Origin: Lamprobacter modestohalophilus
GTDB taxonomy: Bacteria > Pseudomonadota > Gammaproteobacteria > Chromatiales > Chromatiaceae
Direction: 5' to 3'
NCBI RefSeq assembly: GCF_016583905.1
Contig: NZ_NRRY01000022.1
Coordinates: forward strand, 1 to 64,000
DNA: 64,000 nucleotides
Below the pieces are notes generated by a model. The model was given only the letters and a program-made list of their open reading frames with translations, was not told where the DNA came from and did no database searches. This document shows, one piece after another, positions 55,751-64,000 of the stretch. Position 1 is the first letter of the stretch; every line of letters begins with the position of its first letter. Both the position numbers and the translations under genes were made by a program.

Positions 55751-56037
55751 GCCGCGTCGGGCGGATCGAAAGGCGTCGGCTCATGCAACAGGCGCTCAAG
55801 ACGTGGGAGTGCGCGGGGTGGCCTCTCAAGCGCAGCCATAAAGGCGCTCCAGTGCTCGGCATCGAGCCCAAAATGCTGGCGATCAGCCAGGGTCTCGTCG
55901 GCACGCTCCAGTGCGCTGCTCAACACGAACTGGCTCACTGACTGGTGCCGCTCGCGGGCCGCGGCACTGAGCCGCGCCTTGGCCTCCGGTGTGAGCCGCA
56001 GATCGAGCTTGGAGCTTCGGGCTTGAGTGTTCGGCAT
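55747..56037 (-). CDS. tacA: DUF1778 antitoxin, TacA-like
   Basis: The 96-residue ribbon-helix-helix antitoxin has KLDLRLTPEAKARLSAAARERHQSVSQFV, then an acidic toxin-binding tail ending FDPPDAA. GGAGA precedes the ATG. With tacT it is a complete type II pair. Confidence 0.9.
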   Translation of the reverse strand: MPNTQARSSKLDLRLTPEAKARLSAAARERHQSVSQFVLSSALERADETLADRQHFGLDAEHWSAFMAALERPPRALPRLERLLHEPTPFDPPDAA

Positions 56038-56140
56038 AGGCGTCTCCAGTGATCAAGCCCCCATCATAGCCGCCAGACATTGTCTTGACAACGCACACTC
56101 CACTCCGCTTCAACCCCCGGTCAGTGAAGAGCGCGGACCA

Positions 56141-56184
56141 ACTCATCGGGCCACTCACCGGGCCACTCATCGGGCCACTCGCCG
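56141..56184. repeat. 12-bp tandem repeat at the 3' end of bioC
   Basis: Three units ACTCATCGGGCC (with one T/C change) and a partial fourth overlap the bioC stop codon (56167-56169). Confidence 0.85.
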
Positions 56185-57120
56185 CAGGATTGCCGACAGC
56201 GGGATTGCGACGCCATCGGCGGTCTGTTGCTGCGCAGGCGCTTTGGCACCCGTCGGCATCCACGCCTGACCGTAGACCACCTCCCAGGTCGAGGGCAGCC
56301 GGCCGTCGCGCCGCTCCTGCTCGTAGGCCTGCTCAAGTGCGCTGAGCCGTTGCCGCCCGGTCATCGCGCGCGGGCGATCCTGCAGGGCGTTGCGGCCGCC
56401 AATCGCCTTCAGATCACGCATCAGGGCGTGGACGTTCTCGTAGGTCATGGTGATGCGCTCGGCGTCCATCACCGGATCAGCAAAACCAGCGCGCATCAGT
56501 GCGTCGCCGATGTCGTGCATGTCGAGGAACGGGCTGACATGGGCATGGGCGCCACCGTCGGCTTCCGCCCAGGCGCGGCGAAGTTCGATCAGGGTGTCGG
56601 GACCGAAGGTGGTGAACATCAGTAGACCCTCGGGGCGCAGCACTCGACGCAGTTCGGCAAAGGTGCGCGGGAGATCACTGGCCCATTGCAGGCTGGCGTT
56701 GGAGATCACCAGATCGATCGAGTCGTCGGCCAGCGGCAGCGCTTCCAGGTCGGCACAGAGCGGCCGTGGCCGATTCAGCCAGGTACCACGACGGCGCGCA
56801 CGCTGCAGCATCGATTCGGCGAGGTCGAGGGCGATGATCTTCGCCTTGCGCCAGCGCTTGGCGAGCGCATCGATGCCCTGCCCGGTGCCGCAGCCGAGAT
56901 CGAGGACGGTCTGCGGCTTGAGACGCACATAGTCGAGCCGCTCGAGCATGCGGGTGCCGATCTCGCGCTGCAGCACCGCGGCTTCGTCATAGCTGGCCGC
57001 GGCGCGCTCGAAGGCGCGGCGCGCGGCGCGTTTGTCGATTGGACTGATACTCTGGCCCATGTTTTGGCCCATGTTTTGGCCCATGGTTGGCCCCATGGTT
57101 GGACTGATGATCGGACTCAT
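56167..57120 (-). CDS. bioC: Malonyl-ACP O-methyltransferase
   Basis: The 317-residue SAM methyltransferase has VLDLGCGTGQGIDALA, DLAESMLQRAR and LVISNASLQWASD. It masks malonyl-ACP to start pimelate synthesis. The N-terminus is coded by 12-bp repeats that give a run of Met codons (MGPTMGQNMGQNMGQS), so several starts are possible. I use the ATG at 57120, 28 bases after bioH; ATG 57060 is nearer the conserved part. Confidence 0.9.
   Translation of the reverse strand: MSPIISPTMGPTMGQNMGQNMGQSISPIDKRAARRAFERAAASYDEAAVLQREIGTRMLERLDYVRLKPQTVLDLGCGTGQGIDALAKRWRKAKIIALDLAESMLQRARRRGTWLNRPRPLCADLEALPLADDSIDLVISNASLQWASDLPRTFAELRRVLRPEGLLMFTTFGPDTLIELRRAWAEADGGAHAHVSPFLDMHDIGDALMRAGFADPVMDAERITMTYENVHALMRDLKAIGGRNALQDRPRAMTGRQRLSALEQAYEQERRDGRLPSTWEVVYGQAWMPTGAKAPAQQQTADGVAIPLSAILRRVAR
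57049..57108. repeat. 12-bp tandem repeat at the 5' end of bioC
   Basis: Units of GTTTTGGCCCAT (two exact) and GGTTGGCCCCAT variants. Each unit carries an ATG on the minus strand. Confidence 0.85.
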
Positions 57121-57148
57121 AGGATCAGACTCATGACGATGATCAGAC

Positions 57149-58087
57149 TCATACCGAAGTCCCGTAGAGAAAGTCAGCGATGGCCGCGGCAACCGCATCG
57201 CCATGCGACAGCAGCGGCGCATGGGCAGCACCCGGAATGGTCTGACAGCGGGCGTTCGGCATCAGCAGTTCGATGCGCTCGGCGACAGTGGCCGGCACCA
57301 GGGTATCGCGCTCGCCGAAGAGCCAGAGCGCGGGTTGTGGGATATCGGCGAGACGCGCGCGTAGGTCTTCTTCACGCAGTAGGTCGAGGCCGACTTGCAG
57401 GGCGTCTGGCTGTGGCTGCGGCCGCTCAGCGATGCCAGTACGCAGACGTCTGAGGGTCTCGCGGGCATCCTCGCTGCCACGCACTTGCAGCGAGAGGAAG
57501 CGCTCGAGGGTGGCGTTTGGATCATCGAGCAGCGAGGCGTGGAAGCCATCGAAGACCTCATCCGGCATGGCCGCTCGCCAGTCGGCGGCCTGGACGAAGC
57601 GCGGGTTGGCGGTGACTAGGATCAGGGCGCTGATGCGACTTGATCGCTGGTTGCTGCGGCTTGTTGGCTGACTGCGGCTTAGGTGGCTGGAGCTCGATGC
57701 CGAACTGGGGCTTCCTACTTTGTCGCTGTTTGAAGGCCAGCCGTCTCTTGTTGCGAAGCTGTAGCTGGGCTTGTCTTCCGCGGGTACCTGCTGTCCTGGT
57801 CCAAGCGGGCGGCCGGGAACGCGGGTCTGTAGCGCGGCTTGCAGGGCGACCAGGGCACCGAGCGACCAGCCGAGCCAGATCGCCTGTTCGGGGGCTTGGG
57901 CGAGCACGGCGTCGGCCCAGTCTGGGAGGTCGCGCCAGTGTGGCTCAAAGGGCGCCTGACCATGACCGGGAAGCTCAATGGGGTGCAGCTCGAAGCGATC
58001 GGTCAGGGTTGCCGGGAGCGCATCCCAGACGGCGTTGTTCATGCCCCAGCCGTGGAGGAGGACGAGATTGGGTCGGTCGTTGTGCAT
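57149..58087 (-). CDS. bioH: Pimeloyl-ACP methyl ester carboxylesterase with insert
   Basis: The 312-residue alpha/beta hydrolase has LHGWGMNNAVW, nucleophile S75 in GWSLGAL, aspartate in FGERDTLVP and histidine in GAAHAPLLSHG. E. coli BioH has 256 residues. The difference is a Ser/Arg/Pro-rich insert at about 89-151, between the nucleophile elbow and the next strand (ALILVTANPRF). The heptamer repeat starts 17 bases upstream of the ATG. Confidence 0.9.
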   Translation of the reverse strand: MHNDRPNLVLLHGWGMNNAVWDALPATLTDRFELHPIELPGHGQAPFEPHWRDLPDWADAVLAQAPEQAIWLGWSLGALVALQAALQTRVPGRPLGPGQQVPAEDKPSYSFATRDGWPSNSDKVGSPSSASSSSHLSRSQPTSRSNQRSSRISALILVTANPRFVQAADWRAAMPDEVFDGFHASLLDDPNATLERFLSLQVRGSEDARETLRRLRTGIAERPQPQPDALQVGLDLLREEDLRARLADIPQPALWLFGERDTLVPATVAERIELLMPNARCQTIPGAAHAPLLSHGDAVAAAIADFLYGTSV

Positions 58088-58103
58088 CGTCGATGGGATC
58101 TTT

Positions 58104-58187
58104 GTGCTGAGTGCTGAGTGCTGAGTGCTGAGTGCTGAGTGCTGAGTGCTGAGTGCTGAGTGCTGAGTGCTGAGCGATGAGTGATGA
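58104..58187. repeat. Heptanucleotide tandem repeat upstream of bioH
   Basis: Ten exact copies of GTGCTGA (58104-58173) are followed by two degenerate copies. They lie just 5' of the bioH start on the minus strand, where promoter or ribosome-site spacing would matter. Each copy-number change shifts spacing by 7 bases. Confidence 0.97.
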
Positions 58188-58548
58188 GTGCTTTACAGGT
58201 GGAGTCGTTCTAGCAGATCGCCCGCCTGCAGAAGCTGAAAACGGCTGTTGGTCAGCGGATCGTCATGTTTGGCTGTCAGGTGAATGACAATGATCGGTGG
58301 GGTCGTCACTGGCTCGATCGTTCGTTGGTGGACCTGGTTGCGGTCTTGGTGCGATTGCCTGACTTGGCGTTTGTGTCGGCGCCGGGTGGCGACGCGCTAT
58401 GAACGTTTGGCTGACCGTTGCGCTTCATCCACAAGTGCTGCCGGCTCCCAAAAATCGCTACAGCGCAAATGTCTCCGGCTCTGTTGCTTCTTGCTCCTGT
58501 TGTTCTGCAGCTGCTACTTCTGGTTGGTGATCCTTGGCTTGCTGTTCC
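58188..58548. other. Gap between bioF and bioH
   Basis: There is no clear gene. A minus-strand frame running to TAA 58193-58195 encodes a protein-like tail (IIVIHLTAKHDDPLTNSRFQ, then LLQAGDLLERLHL). A start could be GTG 58309 (38 residues). It may be a remnant or a small protein; I cannot name it. Confidence 0.35.
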
Positions 58549-59880
58549 TTATGGCCGCTGCCACGCCGGCAGATGCTCTGGAAGCCTCGCCAAGGTCTCG
58601 AGGAGGCGATCAACATCGGTTTCTTGGTGCGCTGCCGAGAGGGTGATGCGCAAGCGCGCGGAGCCCTGCGGGACCGTTGGCGGGCGGATCGCGGTGACCA
58701 GGATTCCGTTCTCTTCAAGGTATTGGCTCCAGCGCAGGGCGGTATCGACATCGCCGGCGATCAGCGGTTGGATCGGTGTGGGCGAGTCGGCTAGGGCCAG
58801 TCCGAGGGTTTCGGCGCCAGCGCGAAAGCGGCTGATCAACTGCTGCAGGTGCTCGCGGCGCTCCGGTTCTTGCTGTGCGATCTGGAGCGCTTTGAGGGTG
58901 GCCGTGGCGAGCGCTGGCGGCAACGCGGTGGTGTAGATGTAGCTGCGCGCACGTTGGATCAGGAGTTCGATCAGCTCAGCGTTGCCAGCCACGAAGGCGC
59001 CAAAGGTGCCGATGGCCTTGCCGAGGGTGCCTACCAGGATTGGGACCGCGGCTTGGGCTTCTGGTCCATCGAGACCAAGGTGCTCGAGGCTGCCCCGGCC
59101 TTCAGCGCCGAGCACGCCGATGCCATGGGCATCATCGACCATGAGCAAGGCATTGCTGTTGCTGGCAACGCTTGCCAGGGCGGGAATCGGCGCAAGGTCG
59201 CCATCCATGCTGAAGACGCCGTCGGTTACGATCAAGCGGCGCTGCTTGCGGTCAGCGCTCACCCTGCACTGGCCGGCATGAGTAGAATGGTTGGACTTGT
59301 CGCTACTGAGACCGTTGCTGCTTCGATCGCCGCCGCTGCAGCCATTGCCGCTGCCGCCACCGCTGTCTTCACCGCAGCCGTCAGCTTGTCGATGGCCATT
59401 GCCAAGCATGCTCTGAAGCCGGTCAATGTCGGCATGGGGATAGCGGCGCAGCCGGGCTTGGCTCAACCGGGCACCATCGAGCAGCGAGGCATGGTTGAGC
59501 CGGTCGGCGAGGATCTGATCGCCACGGCCACAGAGGGCTTGGATGACGCCGAGGTTGGCCATGTAGCCAGTGGAGAATAACAGTGCTCGCTCGCGGCGCA
59601 CGAAGGTGGCAAGCGTCGCTTCAAGTGCTTCGTGGGCTTCGTGGTGGCCGGTGATCAGATGCGAGGCGCCGCTGCCAACGCCGTCGCGCACAGCCCCTTC
59701 GCGCAACGCCTCGATCACCGCCGGATGGGCGGCGAGCCCGAGATAGTCATTGCTGCAGAAGGCGAGCATCTCACGGCCGTCGATACGCGGCCGCACCGCT
59801 TGCGGGCCGGCGAGCAGCCGCCGCTGGCGGTAGAGGCCAGCGTCGCGCAGGCGGTCGAGCTCAGCGGCGATCTGAATCAT
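58549..59880 (-). CDS. bioF: 8-amino-7-oxononanoate synthase with insert
   Basis: This 443-residue PLP enzyme has [33 protein letters not shown] and the PLP lysine K288 ([14 protein letters not shown]). The usual length is about 385. A Gly/Ser/Asn/Cys-rich insert occupies about residues 161-212, next to the [13 protein letters not shown] strand. It starts 9 bases after the bioB stop. Confidence 0.93.
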   Translation of the reverse strand: MIQIAAELDRLRDAGLYRQRRLLAGPQAVRPRIDGREMLAFCSNDYLGLAAHPAVIEALREGAVRDGVGSGASHLITGHHEAHEALEATLATFVRRERALLFSTGYMANLGVIQALCGRGDQILADRLNHASLLDGARLSQARLRRYPHADIDRLQSMLGNGHRQADGCGEDSGGGSGNGCSGGDRSSNGLSSDKSNHSTHAGQCRVSADRKQRRLIVTDGVFSMDGDLAPIPALASVASNSNALLMVDDAHGIGVLGAEGRGSLEHLGLDGPEAQAAVPILVGTLGKAIGTFGAFVAGNAELIELLIQRARSYIYTTALPPALATATLKALQIAQQEPERREHLQQLISRFRAGAETLGLALADSPTPIQPLIAGDVDTALRWSQYLEENGILVTAIRPPTVPQGSARLRITLSAAHQETDVDRLLETLARLPEHLPAWQRP

Positions 59881-59889
59881 CCTAAGCTG

Positions 59890-60978
59890 TCAGGCCCTAG
59901 CCGCCTGATCGCTCGTGGTCGGGCGCAGCTGTACCGAGCGATCAATCGACTTATGACAACCGCCAGGCTGGTCGCGCCCCTCGATCTCGGCCTCCTCGGG
60001 CTGCAGGCCAAGACGGGCGAAGAGCTGCTGGTCACGCGCGGCCTCAGCGTTGTCGGTGGTGAGCAGCCGATCGCCATAGAAGACGGAGTTGGCGCCGGCG
60101 GCGAAGCAGAGCGCTTGCAGCTCGTCGGACATGCTGGCGCGGCCGGCTGACAGGCGCACGTAGGAGGCCGGCATCATGATGCGGGCGACGGCGATGGTGC
60201 GCACCAGCTCGAACGGATCGAGCGCCTCGGTGCCGAATAAGGGCGTGCCCTCCACCTGCACCAGCAGGTTGATCGGCACCGATTCGGGATGCGCCGGCAG
60301 ATTGGTCAGCTGACAGAGCATCGAGGCGCGGTCGCGGCGCGATTCGCCCATGCCGAGGATGCCGCCGCTGCAGGTCTTCAGCCCGGCCTCGCGCACATGG
60401 TCTAGGGTCTGCAGCCGATCTTGGTAGGTTCGGGTGCTGATGACCTGACCGTAGAACTCGGGCGAGGTGTCGAGGTTATGGTTGTAGTAGTCGAGCCCGG
60501 CCTCACGCAGGCGCTGTGCCTGGTCCTGCTCCAGCATGCCAAGGGTGACGCAGGTCTCCATACCGAGCGCCTTGACCCCGCGGACCATAGCGATCACCTG
60601 GTCGAGATTCTTGTCGGTCGGATTGCGCCAAGCCGCCCCCATGCAGAAACGCGTGGCGCCCTCCTCGCGCGCCGCCCGAGCCGCGTCGAGCACCTCGGAC
60701 ACCGGCAGCAGGCGCTCGCGCTCGAGGCCGGTCTCGTGCTTGGCGCTCTGCGCGCAATAGCCGCAGTCTTCCGGGCAAGCGCCGGTCTTGATGCTGAGCA
60801 GGGTGCTGACCTGAATGCGGTTCGGATCGAAATGATGACGATGAGCCGTTTGCGCGGCGAACAGCAGGTCGTTCAGCGGCTGGTCGAGGAGCACGGCGGC
60901 CTCATCGATGGACCAGTCGTGGCGCAGTGGCGCCATGCCCTGAGAGGCAACATCAAGGTGTTTTGGCAATGGTGACAT
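59890..60978 (-). CDS. bioB: Biotin synthase
   Basis: The 362-residue radical SAM enzyme has the cluster motif C68-PED-C72-GY-C75 and [12 protein letters not shown]. It inserts sulfur into dethiobiotin. The C-terminal ~30 residues after the family core ([20 protein letters not shown]) are an extra tail. First gene of the biotin operon, behind a BirA-like operator. Confidence 0.97.
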   Translation of the reverse strand: MSPLPKHLDVASQGMAPLRHDWSIDEAAVLLDQPLNDLLFAAQTAHRHHFDPNRIQVSTLLSIKTGACPEDCGYCAQSAKHETGLERERLLPVSEVLDAARAAREEGATRFCMGAAWRNPTDKNLDQVIAMVRGVKALGMETCVTLGMLEQDQAQRLREAGLDYYNHNLDTSPEFYGQVISTRTYQDRLQTLDHVREAGLKTCSGGILGMGESRRDRASMLCQLTNLPAHPESVPINLLVQVEGTPLFGTEALDPFELVRTIAVARIMMPASYVRLSAGRASMSDELQALCFAAGANSVFYGDRLLTTDNAEAARDQQLFARLGLQPEEAEIEGRDQPGGCHKSIDRSVQLRPTTSDQAARA

Positions 60979-61041
60979 AGCAGTGTCCGACAGCGGTTTG
61001 CAGCAGTCGCGGCGCGCGAAGCAGCCGCAATCGAGGCTGTT

Positions 61042-61069
61042 AGCCTAACGGTCAGCTCGGCGCTGTCAA
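61042..61069 (-). promoter_or_regulatory. bioB promoter
   Basis: On the minus strand TTGACA (61069-61064) and TAGGCT (61047-61042) are separated by 16 bases. The -35 overlaps the left arm of the BirA-like operator. The bioB start lies about 64 bases downstream. Confidence 0.65.
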
Positions 61070-61094
61070 CCAAATCTCGCCGTTATGGTTAACA
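61064..61094. promoter_or_regulatory. BirA-like biotin operator
   Basis: TGTCAACC-N15-GGTTAACA is an inverted repeat resembling the BirA box (GTAAACC-type half sites with a 14-16 base spacer). It overlaps the bioB -35, as expected for repression by biotin-bound BirA. Confidence 0.65.
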
Positions 61095-61184
61095 AGTCTG
61101 TGCCGGTTTGGCTGAGCACCGACCATCGCAACCGCGACGCTGAGCATCAAAGCAGGGTGACAAGAGGGCCAAAATTCAGACGGT

Positions 61185-61193
61185 TGCTATACT
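61185..61193 (+). promoter_or_regulatory. Extended -10 element before comF
   Basis: TGCTATACT (TGn plus TATACT) lies 72 bases before the comF start. The -35 region is weak. Confidence 0.4.
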
Positions 61194-61264
61194 CGAGCAC
61201 GACAGGCAAAGAGGCATCGCCATGACCCTGACCCACGCCACACCGACCACTCCGTGATCTGCTC

Positions 61265-62179
61265 GTGCTCGACCGCCTTCGGCGTCGACAGTATCGTTGG
61301 CAGCTTGATCAAGTGCTGGCACCCTTGATTGCCGCTTTGCGCCAGCGCGATGGCCAATTTCTGCGCAGACTCGCGCACCAGGGTATTGACCTGCTCTATC
61401 CGCCCACCTGCGCCCTCTGCGGCGCTCCCGGCGATGCTGGGCGCGACCTCTGTGCCGGCTGCCACGCCGATCTCCCGTTGATCGGCGCTCATTGCGCGCG
61501 CTGTGCAAAGCCGTTCCCGGTCGCGGCCCTTGACCACGACTCCACAGCGACTTGGCCTCACGCAGCAGGTCTCTGCGGTCACTGTCAGCGCCAACCACCG
61601 CCGTTCGAACGCTGTATCGCCGCCTTTCGTTACGAAGATCCGCTGCCGATACTGGTCGGCGGCATCAAGTTTCAGTCAAAGCTCAACCTGATCCGCCTGC
61701 TCGGCGAGCTGCTTGCCGAGAAGCTCGAAGACGAGCGCCAGCGTCCCGGCTGGCAGCCACCAGAGGCCATCTTACCGGTGCCCCTGCACCCGCGGCGACT
61801 GCGCGTTCGTGGCTATAATCAGGCGCTGGAGTTGGCGCGCCTGGTCAGTCGCCGACTGGACATCCCGATCAACCACCGCTGTTGTCAACGCATGCGCTCA
61901 ACCCAAGCCCAGTCAGCGCTCAACGAACAGTTGCGCTTCAGTAACATCCATGGCGCTTTTGAGGTCACCTCCACGCGGACGCTGCCGCGGCGGATCGCCA
62001 TCCTCGATGATGTGGTCACCACCGGTGCCACCGTCTCTGAGCTGGCGCGGGTGCTGAAACGGGCCGGCTGCGAGCGCATCGACATCTGGGCCTTGGCACG
62101 CACCACCATGACCCGGCCGAACCCGACTCCAATCCGAGTCCAACCCGAGTACAGTAGATTTTCGCTGCAGACGCCTTGA
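61265..62179 (+). CDS. comF: ComF-family phosphoribosyltransferase-like protein
   Basis: The 304 residues have an N-terminal zinc ribbon ([30 protein letters not shown]) and a C-terminal PRT domain with [18 protein letters not shown] and [15 protein letters not shown]. ComF supports DNA uptake or acts in nucleotide metabolism. The start is GTG; the gene is divergent from bioB. Confidence 0.92.
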   Translation: MLDRLRRRQYRWQLDQVLAPLIAALRQRDGQFLRRLAHQGIDLLYPPTCALCGAPGDAGRDLCAGCHADLPLIGAHCARCAKPFPVAALDHDSTATWPHAAGLCGHCQRQPPPFERCIAAFRYEDPLPILVGGIKFQSKLNLIRLLGELLAEKLEDERQRPGWQPPEAILPVPLHPRRLRVRGYNQALELARLVSRRLDIPINHRCCQRMRSTQAQSALNEQLRFSNIHGAFEVTSTRTLPRRIAILDDVVTTGATVSELARVLKRAGCERIDIWALARTTMTRPNPTPIRVQPEYSRFSLQTP

Positions 62180-62294
62180 CTGTAGACTAGCGATAAAGCA
62201 CAACGCGAACGCACCACCGGGTTTCGCCCAGGTATACCCACGGTGCACCCAAGTTTTCACCTACAAGTTTCACCTAACTGAGAGGAAAAGTGGC

Positions 62295-62873
62295 ATGGCC
62301 ATTAGCTTGCAAAAAGGCGGTAATGTCAGTCTCACCAAGACCGATCCAGGTCTGACCAATGTGCTCGTCGGCCTGGGCTGGGACGACCGATCTACCGATG
62401 GCGCTGCGTTCGATCTGGATGCCAGTGTCTTCATCGTCGGCGACAGTGGCAAGGTGCTGTCTGACGCCCACTTCGTCTTCTACAACCAGAAGACATCGCC
62501 GGATGGTGCCGTCGTCCACTCGGGTGATAACACCACCGGCGAGGGTGAAGGCGACGACGAGACGGTGTCGATCAATCTCCCTGGCGTCAGCGCCGACGCC
62601 AAACGGATCATCTTCGCCGTGACCATTCATGAGGCCGAGAGCCGTAAGCAGAATTTCGGCATGGTGCGCAACGCCTTCATGCGCGTTCTCAACAAGGACT
62701 CCAACACCGAGCTGGCGCGCTACGATCTTTCCGAGGACTACTCGACCGAGACCGCGATGATCTTTGGCGAGATCTATCGCCACGGCGAGGAATGGAAGTT
62801 CAAGGCGGTCGGCCAGGGCTTCGAGGGCGGATTGCCGGCACTGGCCAGGGATCACGGCGTCAACCTCGGCTGA
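62295..62873 (+). CDS. TerD/TerE-family calcium-binding stress protein
   Basis: The 192-residue TerD-fold protein has [35 protein letters not shown] (calcium-type acidic loop) and [17 protein letters not shown]. Such proteins bind Ca2+ and take part in tellurite or envelope stress responses. GAGAGGAAAA precedes the ATG. Confidence 0.95.
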   Translation: MAISLQKGGNVSLTKTDPGLTNVLVGLGWDDRSTDGAAFDLDASVFIVGDSGKVLSDAHFVFYNQKTSPDGAVVHSGDNTTGEGEGDDETVSINLPGVSADAKRIIFAVTIHEAESRKQNFGMVRNAFMRVLNKDSNTELARYDLSEDYSTETAMIFGEIYRHGEEWKFKAVGQGFEGGLPALARDHGVNLG

Positions 62874-62909
62874 TTCAGCACTCAGTCCCACCCGCTGGAG
62901 AATACGCGC

Positions 62910-63596
62910 ATGCCAGCCTTTACCATCACAGGTGACATCGACCCGTTCTTGCACGTCAGTCTTAGCAAGGGCGAGAAGATCTTTTGTGAATCCGACGCCA
63001 TGGTGATGATGGAAGCGCCACTGCAGGTCAAGGGTCAGATGCGCGGCGGCTTCGGCAATGCCGTGATGCGGCGCTTGACCACTGGCGAGTCCTTCTTTCA
63101 GCAGGAGATCGAGGCCGTCACCGGCGACGGCGACTGCCTGCTCTCACCCGCCCTACCCGGGTCGATCGAGTTGCTCGACGTCAGCCCGAGCACCTCCTAT
63201 ACCCTGTCGGACGGTAGCTTTGTCGCCGCCGAGTCGGGCGTTCAGGTGCGCCCCAAGCTCAACACGGTTGGCGGCGGCTTCTTCGGCGGTACCGGCGGCT
63301 TCGTCATCATGGAGGCGGTCGGCACAGGCAAGCTTGCGGTGTCGGGCTTCGGCTCGATCTTCACGCTCGACGTCACCCCAGAGCGCGAAACGGTGATCGA
63401 CAACAGCCATGCCGTGGCCTGGTCATCGAATCTCTCATTCGAGGTCGGCATGCCACAGACCGGAGGCGGCTTCTTCGGCAACATCGTCAATTCCGTGACC
63501 TCCGGCGAAGGGCTGGTGATCCGCTTCCGAGGCCAGGGCAAGGTCGTGATCTGCTCACGCAACCGCGGCCTCTTCCAACCCCAGAAAGGCAACTGA
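62910..63596 (+). CDS. TIGR00266/AIM24-family protein
   Basis: The 228-residue beta-rich protein has VKGQMRGGFGNAVMRRLTTGESFFQQEIEA, GGGFFGGTGGFVIMEAVGTGKLAVSGFG and GEGLVIRFRGQGKVV, characteristic of this family. It occurs in ter-type stress clusters and its biochemical role is unknown. It is 36 bases downstream of the TerD gene. Confidence 0.92.
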   Translation: MPAFTITGDIDPFLHVSLSKGEKIFCESDAMVMMEAPLQVKGQMRGGFGNAVMRRLTTGESFFQQEIEAVTGDGDCLLSPALPGSIELLDVSPSTSYTLSDGSFVAAESGVQVRPKLNTVGGGFFGGTGGFVIMEAVGTGKLAVSGFGSIFTLDVTPERETVIDNSHAVAWSSNLSFEVGMPQTGGGFFGNIVNSVTSGEGLVIRFRGQGKVVICSRNRGLFQPQKGN

Positions 63597-63669
63597 AACC
63601 TCCACATCTCGATGGCGGCGCCTTCAGTCACGACAACGACATCATTCACCCGAAACGAGGACAACCAAG

Positions 63670-64000
63670 ATGGGCATCAACCTGCAAAAGGGTCAAAAAA
63701 TCTCGTTAGAGAAGGAGGCCGGCGGCGGCTTGAGCCGGATCATCATGGGCCTCGGCTGGGACGCGGCTAACAGCAAGAAGTCAGGCATGCTCGGCGGCCT
63801 GTTCGGTGGCGGTGGTGGCGGCAGTATCGATCTGGATGCCTCCTGCTTGCTGTTCGACGAGCAAGGCAATCAGCTCGATGCGATCTGGTTCCGCCAGCTG
63901 CGCAGTAAGGACGGCAGCATCGAGCACACCGGCGACAATCGGACCGGCGCGGGCGACGGTGACGACGAGCAGATTAAGGTCGATCTCTCCGCAGTGCCGG
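63670..64000 (+). CDS. TerD-family protein, cut by window end
   Basis: The partial frame begins GINLQKGQKISLEKEAGGGL, then IIMGLGWDAANSKKSG, a Gly-rich GGLFGGGGGG loop, SIDLDASCLLFD and HTGDNRTGAGDGDDEQIKVD. It is a second TerD paralogue with an extra glycine loop. GAGG precedes the ATG. The C-terminus is outside the window. Confidence 0.92.
   Translation, partial: MGINLQKGQKISLEKEAGGGLSRIIMGLGWDAANSKKSGMLGGLFGGGGGGSIDLDASCLLFDEQGNQLDAIWFRQLRSKDGSIEHTGDNRTGAGDGDDEQIKVDLSAVP

Overview
The window is chromosomal DNA of a high-GC gammaproteobacterium. Housekeeping genes, gene order (prfB-lysS; hrcA/CIRCE-grpE-dnaK-dnaJ-dapB; bioB-bioF-bioH-bioC-bioD) and an AAA-ATPase/PD-(D/E)XK protein family that is often multicopy in purple sulfur bacteria point to Chromatiales-like bacteria. 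This placement is an inference; no marker gene was aligned. I saw no rRNA, tRNA, CRISPR array or prophage.

Layout. 0.1-9.4 kb: a truncated PIF1/RecD-like helicase, an AAA-ATPase/nuclease, a giant HrpA RNA helicase, a UspA protein and a TauD-like dioxygenase. 9.5-14.3 kb: an anchored Ala/Glu/Pro-rich protein and dnaE. 14.5-15.9 kb: a divergent DCC-protein / DUF6279-lipoprotein gene pair. 16.1-33.2 kb: the most interesting block, about 18 same-strand genes, mostly overlapping or closely spaced. They encode a complete chemosensory set (a soluble receptor with two signalling tips, a triple CheW, CheB, a HEAT-repeat protein, CheR, CheY, CheA, a STAS protein, a second CheY and a membrane receptor), then a stressosome-like set (RsbR, RsbS, RsbT, a second RsbT-like ATPase, an RsbX-type phosphatase), then a histidine kinase with an RsbU-like N-terminus, a response regulator and a ParA ATPase. 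33.2-38 kb: a patchwork of toxin-antitoxin genes, a second copy of the DCC/DUF6279 pair, a MITE-like insertion, a third DCC remnant and TVP38-family fragments. 38-44 kb: a PsiE-like membrane protein, lysS, prfB with its programmed frameshift, a RAYT transposase, a PHA-type protein and a Tat-exported serine hydrolase. 44-53.2 kb: dapB, dnaJ, dnaK, grpE and hrcA behind a CIRCE operator, then nadK-recN. 53.3-61 kb: terC and the biotin operon with a TacAT toxin-antitoxin pair inside it. 61.2-64 kb: comF and a TerD/TIGR00266 tellurite-type cluster that runs off the end.

Working model for the 16-33 kb block (inference). The soluble double-tip receptor, triple CheW and CheA could form a cytoplasmic array that ParA positions. 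The RsbR/S stressosome would release RsbT, which would act on the RsbU-like domain of the histidine kinase instead of on a phosphatase and so feed a CheY-like regulator. The whole block lies between two direct copies of the DCC/DUF6279 pair, so it may be an inserted or excisable unit. A second theme is frequent 7-, 12- and 15-bp tandem repeats at gene ends and low-complexity inserts within conserved enzymes (HrpA, BioH, BioF, CheA, RsbX).
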